From positions 46,030,331 to 46,094,330 of the forward strand of contig CM055099.1 of the NCBI GenBank assembly GCA_029204225.1: DNA of 64,000 nucleotides, written 5' to 3'. This DNA comes from Diphasiastrum complanatum. Lineage: Eukaryota > Streptophyta > Lycopodiopsida > Lycopodiales > Lycopodiaceae. The position numbers were made by a program, and so were the translations under genes. Every line of letters begins with the position of its first letter. Position 1 is the first letter of the stretch. The notes beneath the pieces were generated by a model that worked only from the letters and a program-made list of their open reading frames with translations, did not search any database and was not told the DNA's origin. Shown here one piece after another: positions 59,001 to 64,000 of this stretch.

Positions 59001-59376
59001 CAACTACTATGACTTGATCAAAATGAATTACCAACTACAAAACCGCAAAATCATCACACTTACCACTCATTAAGAGTCTCCAAACTGTGATTATTGACCC
59101 ATTCTTCATCTCCCGCGTGTCCCACACATAGTTCATCGTCCAATGCAAATTCGCTAACCCTTCCCAATGGCTTCCAACTGGCACCACCTGCACTTCCATC
59201 ACCCGTGATCGCCAATATGTGTGTACCTCCAAGCTAGCCCATATTTCTCTCCGAAAGTAAAATTTAAAAGCTAAAGATGCGTGTGTCAATGCAGTTGTCA
59301 CCTGACTCGACACTATCACTAATGATCATACCTGTGAGAGCATTCCCCCAAAATGCCACTTGACGTTGGATGGTTC
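56044..59376 (-). mobile_element. Non-autonomous LTR element, copy 4 (3' part)
   Basis: LTR at 56044-56510 (467 bp, AGTTAG at 56510 to AACT at 56044, minus) with polypurine tract TTAAGGGAGAG beyond it, then 2.9 kb of internal sequence matching 46476-49390 with many substitutions. The match stops at 59376, joined to a Copia gag-protease frame. Primer site and 5' LTR are missing. No protein motif in the internal region. Confidence 0.82.
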
Positions 59377-60528
59377 AAAATTCTTAGTGAGTGTAGGAAC
59401 ATAGAGTACATTATCAAGATCTACTCTTTTAGAGGATCCAAGACTTAAGGGAATAGTTCCCACTCCATCTATTCTACATTCTTGATCACTTGCTATTAGA
59501 ATAGACTTTTTACAACCTACAAAAGGTACAAGAGTTGAGAAAAAATCCTTTTGGAATGTCATGTGGGAACTAGCCCCACTATCAATCCACCATGTGTCAT
59601 TGGAGTAGCTCTTGGATGTTGATTTAGAAGCCATTAAGGATGAATCCACTTCATCCTCATCTTCCTCAAGAGTGAGGTTGCCTTGTTTGCTCTCTCCTTG
59701 TGCATTCTTCTTCTTAAAACACTCGGATGCAAAGTGCCCCTTCTTTCCACAAAAGAAGCACTTGAGTTTGGCTTTGTTCTTCTTTCCACCTTTGGAGCTT
59801 GATGGTTGATCATCATTATTGGTCTCCTTGTGTTGGATCTTCTTCTTTGACTTTGCCTTTCCCTTGCTTGAGAAGTTGGCCTTCTCATCACCATCATGCA
59901 ACTTCAAGGATCCAATCCTTTGCTTGACATGAAGGATCCTACTCTCCTTGGCCACAAGCACACTATGGAGCTTGTCAATGGAAGGTAGTGCATCTTGAAT
60001 ATCAAAGCTTTGTACAAGATTGGAGAACTCATCTCCAAGACCATTTAAAATGATTTGAACAAGTTCATCATCATGAATACCCTCACTAATGATGAAAAGT
60101 TCTTTGTTGAGAGATTTTATTCTCAAGACATACTCTTGAGCACTCTCTTCACTCCCTCTAATGCTTTGAAGAACTTTGTTTCTAATCATAAGCACTCTAG
60201 AGGTATTTTTGGATTTATAAATCCCTTTAAGGTAGTCCCATGCCTCCTTAGCCGAGGTACAAGATGCCACTTCCTTTAGAAGTTCATTACTAGCATTCAT
60301 TTTCAAGCAATGTAATGCTAGTCTAGCTCTCTTTTTGTACCTCACTAGATCTTGCCCTCCTTGAGGTTCTTCTTCCTCTCCTATGAAAAGATCATACATA
60401 TCTTGGAGCACAAGTAGAGACTCCATTCTTACTTTCCAAGTTGAATAATTATTAGAATTTGGCCTTTCACTAGCCTCAAGAAGATAGGCTCCAATTGAAC
60501 CCATTCTATCTAGTAACAAGTACAACAA
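59377..60528 (-). pseudogene. Copia I gag-protease, truncated but open
   Basis: ATG at 60528 (minus), open for about 384 codons with no break: MGSIGAYLLEASERPNSNNY, WKVRMESLLVL, ALHCLKMNASNELLKEV, LRIKSLNKELF, ILNGLGDEFSNLVQSF, LHSVLVAKES, a perfect knuckle CFFCGKKGHFASEC, acidic linker, and protease WWIDSGASSHMTFQKDFF with VLYVPTLTKN. It is cut there by the edge of copy 4, so integrase and RT are absent. The 4651 gag is its closest relative in the window. An upstream in-frame start a few codons earlier (CTG at about 60527 region) is not needed; the ATG fits the family start. Confidence 0.9.
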
Positions 60529-61115
60529 ATGTACTATTCAAAGGCTCTCCCTTCACTCTTTCTCTCAGAATTTAGCTACAATGCTACTCTCTTGAATCTT
60601 AGAAGACTCAAGAAGCAAGATCTATAATGGTCTTGACTGAAAAAGATTTGGGAAAGAGTATTCTACACAATCTATTCACTTAGAAACTTGGATTTAATTC
60701 TTGGAAGTGCCAATGCCTTCCTATGGTGTTTAGAATGGTTTTAGTTTCACTCTTGAACTAAAAAACATAAGCCTTAAACTCTCTCTCAAGGATTTGTAGG
60801 TTTAATAAGCTTCTAACACTATTTACTCATCAAATCTATAATGGAAACAATGGATTTTCACAAGCACATCACTAGTTTCACTCTTCACAACTTGTTTAAA
60901 GCTCAAATACTGAAAAAACACAAAGTTTTGGTGAAAGCACAACTCCAGCAGCCTCTCACACGTGTGAGAAGTACATCTGAACTTTCCACACTAATCTGAA
61001 CCTCAACATTACAAGTAAACTATTAGAAAAGGTCGCCCTTCTTCAAAATGAATCTAGCACCAATGCTTTCACCAAAATGAAGATTTTTGGATCATCAACT
61101 AAGCTCTTTGACTTA
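60529..61115 (-). other. Copia I leader
   Basis: Untranslated region between primer site and gag. Holds the 16-bp palindrome TCTCACACGTGTGAGA (60954-60969). Confidence 0.6.
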
Positions 61116-61127
61116 ACTCTGATACCA
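61116..61127 (-). promoter_or_regulatory. Primer-binding site, tRNA-Met type
   Basis: Minus strand TGGTATCAGAGT directly after the LTR end ...TTGGCA. Confidence 0.85.
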
Positions 61128-62279
61128 TGCCAAAATTCAGAGTAAAGGATTGAATTTGATCTACAAATGATCACAAAGAGTGATTGGTAGCTTGGGATCT
61201 TGATCTATATCAAGACTAGCTTTCAAATCTAGCTTCTACTTGACAATCTTTGTGTTTCCAAGCAAGAACAATAATAAAATGATGACCCACGGCTTCACAC
61301 GTGTGAAGTACAACTACTGTATGGCCTTATAACAAAGAAATGGTTTACTAAACATTTACTTAGCATTCATCCACAAAGAAAGTGCTTAACAGAGTGTAAA
61401 CTCCAAGATTGCTTCACAAACCAATGTTTCTCATCATTAGCTCAATAATGGATCCATCATGGATCAAGTACAAAATCATCATAATCTCTCTCTAAGCTGC
61501 ATCCAACACATGTGGGACAGCTCATTGTACTCATCCATATCCACTTTGGATAAGGTCTATCAAGTTTGCCACATCATCCATTGGTGGTTTGTGTTGACCT
61601 TCTAGATTCCTACAATCTAGGACCTGTGAAAAATATAGATCCTAAGTGGATCTAAACTCCAAGATCATTGGCTTGAATGCTTGCACTCCAAACTACATAA
61701 GCTAGGAATTGGCAACACATTCTATGCTACCTAGAATGCAAAGAACTTGATTAAAAAGCATTTATCACAAATGGAAACTTCCATAAACATCAAGTGCGGC
61801 CCAAAATAGCATTATACAGTCCATAATACATCAGCCTATCACTTTTGGAAAGCACCTAAGATCATACACAATAGCTTGAAGACAATACACACAACAATGC
61901 TCTCAATGGAGGAAGAAACAATGACAATGATCTATTGATCTCAATGAAGCATACAAAAGGTTTCTCCAACCTGTTCTCCACGACTTCCCTACTATTTATG
62001 GATGAGGAAGATGACTCTCTCTCCTCTCTCTAGAAGGTACTTGACCCTAGATATTCCCTATATAGGAAAAATAGCTAAAAATGGCTTATATGACCAAAAT
62101 ACATCAAAATGGTCTCATTTTGAAGGGTATGAAGTTTGACACTTCATCATACTGAAAAAATACAGTAAATAAAAACATTGTGGCCTGGTTCACACGTGTG
62201 AAACTCCAGAACCAAAACTATTTACAATTTTAGCCAATTTAGGCCTCAAACTAGCTAGGAAATGTTGACAATTTTCACA
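61128..62279 (-). repeat. Single Copia I LTR shared by pol (right) and gag (left)
   Basis: 1152 bp, TGTGAAAATTG at 62279 to TTTTGGCA at 61128 (minus). On the right it is preceded by the polypurine tract GAAGAGGGAG; on the left it is followed by a primer site. Contains palindromes CTTCACACGTGTGAAG (61293-61308) and TTCACACGTGTGAA (62189-62202), and a TATA-like 'cctatataggg' (about 62058). An LTR with a polypurine tract on one side and a primer site on the other is the middle LTR of a tandem. Confidence 0.85.
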
Positions 62280-63999
62280 CTCCCTCTTCAACATTGGATG
62301 CTAGTTTCAACATAGTCTTTGAGCACATTCCAAGATTAGATCTATGCATTAAATATAGGTCCTTTCCCAATGGTTTGGTGAAGATATCAGCCACACACTC
62401 CTTTGAAGAGACATGTTGAAGCTCCACCTCTTTGGCAATGACTTGATCTCTCACAAAATGGTGAGCAATCTCAATGTGCTTGCTCCTTGCATGAAAAACA
62501 GGATTGCTTGCCAAGCTTTGGGCTGAAAGGTTATCACAAAGTATGATTGGAGTCTTCTCTGGTTCCAGCAAGTGAAGATCCAATAACATCCTCTTGATCC
62601 AAAGAATCTCCTTGGTGCATGTTGTTAATGCCTTGTACTCGGCTTCGGTGGAAGATAGAGAGATAGTTGGTTGCTTCTTTGATAGCCATGAGACCACTCC
62701 ATCTCCAAGATAGATTGCAAAGGCACTTGTTGACTTCCTATCCATTTGCTCACCTGCAAAATCTGAATCTGAAAATCCACAAAGGTTAGGTGTAGTACCT
62801 CCATACAAGATGCCAAAATCTCTAGATCCCGAGATGTATCTAAGTACTCTCTTTCCTAGCTTCCAATGAGCCTCACTAGGATCTTGCATAAATTGACTTA
62901 GTTTACCAACCACAAAGCTTAGATCAGGTCTTGTGATGGTTAACCATATAAGAGATCCTATTAGCTTTCTATAGAGAGTAATGTCCTTGAAGGATCTTTC
63001 ATTACTTCTTGTAGTTAGCTTTACATTTGATTCCATAGGAGTAGAAACAACTTTACAATCTTCCATATGAAACCTTTTTAGAATAGAGTTAACATACTTT
63101 TCTTGACATATGAATGTAGATTTAGAAGTTCTAATAATCTCTATTCCTAAGATATAATGAAGTTTACCAAGATCTTGAATTTCAAACTCTCTTTTGAGTG
63201 CCATCTTGATTTCATCTATATCTAGATTGTTACCACCACTTAAGATAATGTCATCAACATAGATCAAAAGTAAAGTGATATCATTTTCATTCAATCTAAA
63301 GTAGAGAGAATGATCATACTCACTCATAACAAAGTTTTGAGAAAGTAAGAAGGAATTGAGCTTAGCATACCAACTCCTTGGTGCTTGCTTTAGCCCATAC
63401 AAACTCTTTTGGAGATAGCACACATGATTAGGCTCATCATGTTAAACATAGGCCTCGGGTTGCTCCATGTAAATATCTTCTTCAAGATCACCATTCAAGA
63501 AGGCATTAGTAACATCCATTTGCCACATATCCCAATCATAAAGAGTTGCAAGAGAGATTAGGATTCGAATAGTTACCATCTTTGCCACGGGTGCAAAGGT
63601 CTCATCATAGTCAATACCATATTCTTGAGCATACCCCTTTGCCACCAACCTTGCCTTGTACTTGTTGATTGATCCATCTTGATTTGTCTTGATCTTGAAG
63701 ATCCACTTACAACCAATTGCCTTCTTGTCCTTTGGAAGCTTTACCAACCTCCATGTGTTGCTTTTGATGAGTGCTTGATGCTCATGATCCATGGCTTGGA
63801 TCCATTCCTTCTTTTGAATTGCTTCACCTACACAAGTTGGTTCATCAAAAGAGGTAAGAAAAGCAAAGTTAGAGTTGTCCACCACTTGCTTTCCTTTTTC
63901 ATCATAGGTTAGCCTTGATGGCTTAGCCCTTTGCCTTTGAGTCTTCCTTGAAGTTTGCTTTGGAGTGGCATCTCCATCTTCATCCAAGACATCTTGCAC
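62275..63999 (-). pseudogene. Copia I reverse transcriptase and RNase H, nearly intact
   Basis: Runs in from the window edge with one stop only (TAA, 63442-63444). RT: EWIQAMDHEHQALIKSNTW, KARLVAKGYAQEYGIDYDET, FAPVAKMVTIR, QMDVTNAFLNGDLEEDIYME, then after the stop CYLQKSLYGLKQAPRSWY, LLIYVDDIILSG (catalytic YVDD) and KLHYILGIEI. RNase [67 protein letters not shown]. The frame reads through the polypurine tract (EEGV) and its TGA uses the first bases of the LTR (62275-62277). Integrase lies beyond the window. One nonsense change is the only damage, so this is a young copy. Confidence 0.94.
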
Positions 64000-64000
64000 A

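Overview
The window looks like nuclear DNA of a land plant with a large, repeat-rich genome. Plant-type Ty1/Copia elements primed by initiator tRNA-Met (primer-binding site TGGTATCAGAGC), Ty3/Gypsy elements primed by tRNA-Asp (TGGCGCCGTTGCCGGGGA type), a MULE-like transposase gene and a SINE-like repeat account for most of the 64 kb. I saw no intact host gene, rRNA, functional tRNA, CRISPR array or bacterial operon. Species cannot be told from this sequence. Nearly every coding region is a pseudogene, broken by stops (often consistent with C-to-T change) or frameshifts.

Layout, left to right. 1-208: minus-strand tRNA-derived SINE-like repeat. 700-5.6 kb: a Copia gag remnant with a complete non-coding LTR element (1228-4399) nested in its leader. 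5.6-12.0 kb: a long decayed Gypsy element (LTR, leader, gag, protease, RT, RNase H, integrase start), cut by a minus-strand copy of the non-coding LTR family (11981-13384), which is itself cut by a second Gypsy family (LTR 13385-14207, leader, gag start to 15716). 15.7-18.6 kb: low-repeat DNA with an unrecognised 193-codon open frame. 18645-24638: a complete but decayed Copia element with 5-bp target duplications. 25.3-27.9 kb: minus-strand MULE-type transposase remnant with SWIM finger and a downstream Ulp1-like protease domain. 28-31 kb: a third Gypsy type with a leader of 24-bp tandem repeats. 31.4-38.3 kb: a mosaic of Gypsy and Copia pieces. 39.2-54.6 kb: one internally deleted Gypsy element split twice, once by a Copia element carrying foreign sequence (39.9-45.1 kb) and once by a tandem three-LTR form of the non-coding family (45769-51681). 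54.7-59.4 kb: an LTR, a Gypsy integrase tail and another non-coding element. 59.4-64 kb: a nearly intact minus-strand Copia pol and gag-protease on opposite sides of a single shared LTR.

Main points for a second look. (1) A non-autonomous Copia-type family ('LARD-like') in at least four copies has LTR ends AGTT...AACT instead of TG...CA; target duplications and a reconstructable empty site in a Gypsy gag fix these ends to the base. It shares polypurine tract, first LTR bases and primer-binding type with the autonomous Copia at 18.6-24.6 kb, which may have mobilised it. (2) Two independent internal-LTR-internal tandem arrangements occur. (3) Two different Gypsy families carry leaders built from alternating sense and antisense copies of a short motif, with different motif sequences but the same architecture. 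(4) The MULE remnant pairs a SWIM finger with a Ulp1-like peptidase. (5) Candidate extra ORF downstream of pol in one Gypsy, and candidate captured sequence in one Copia. All family assignments come from reading motifs by eye; no database search was run.
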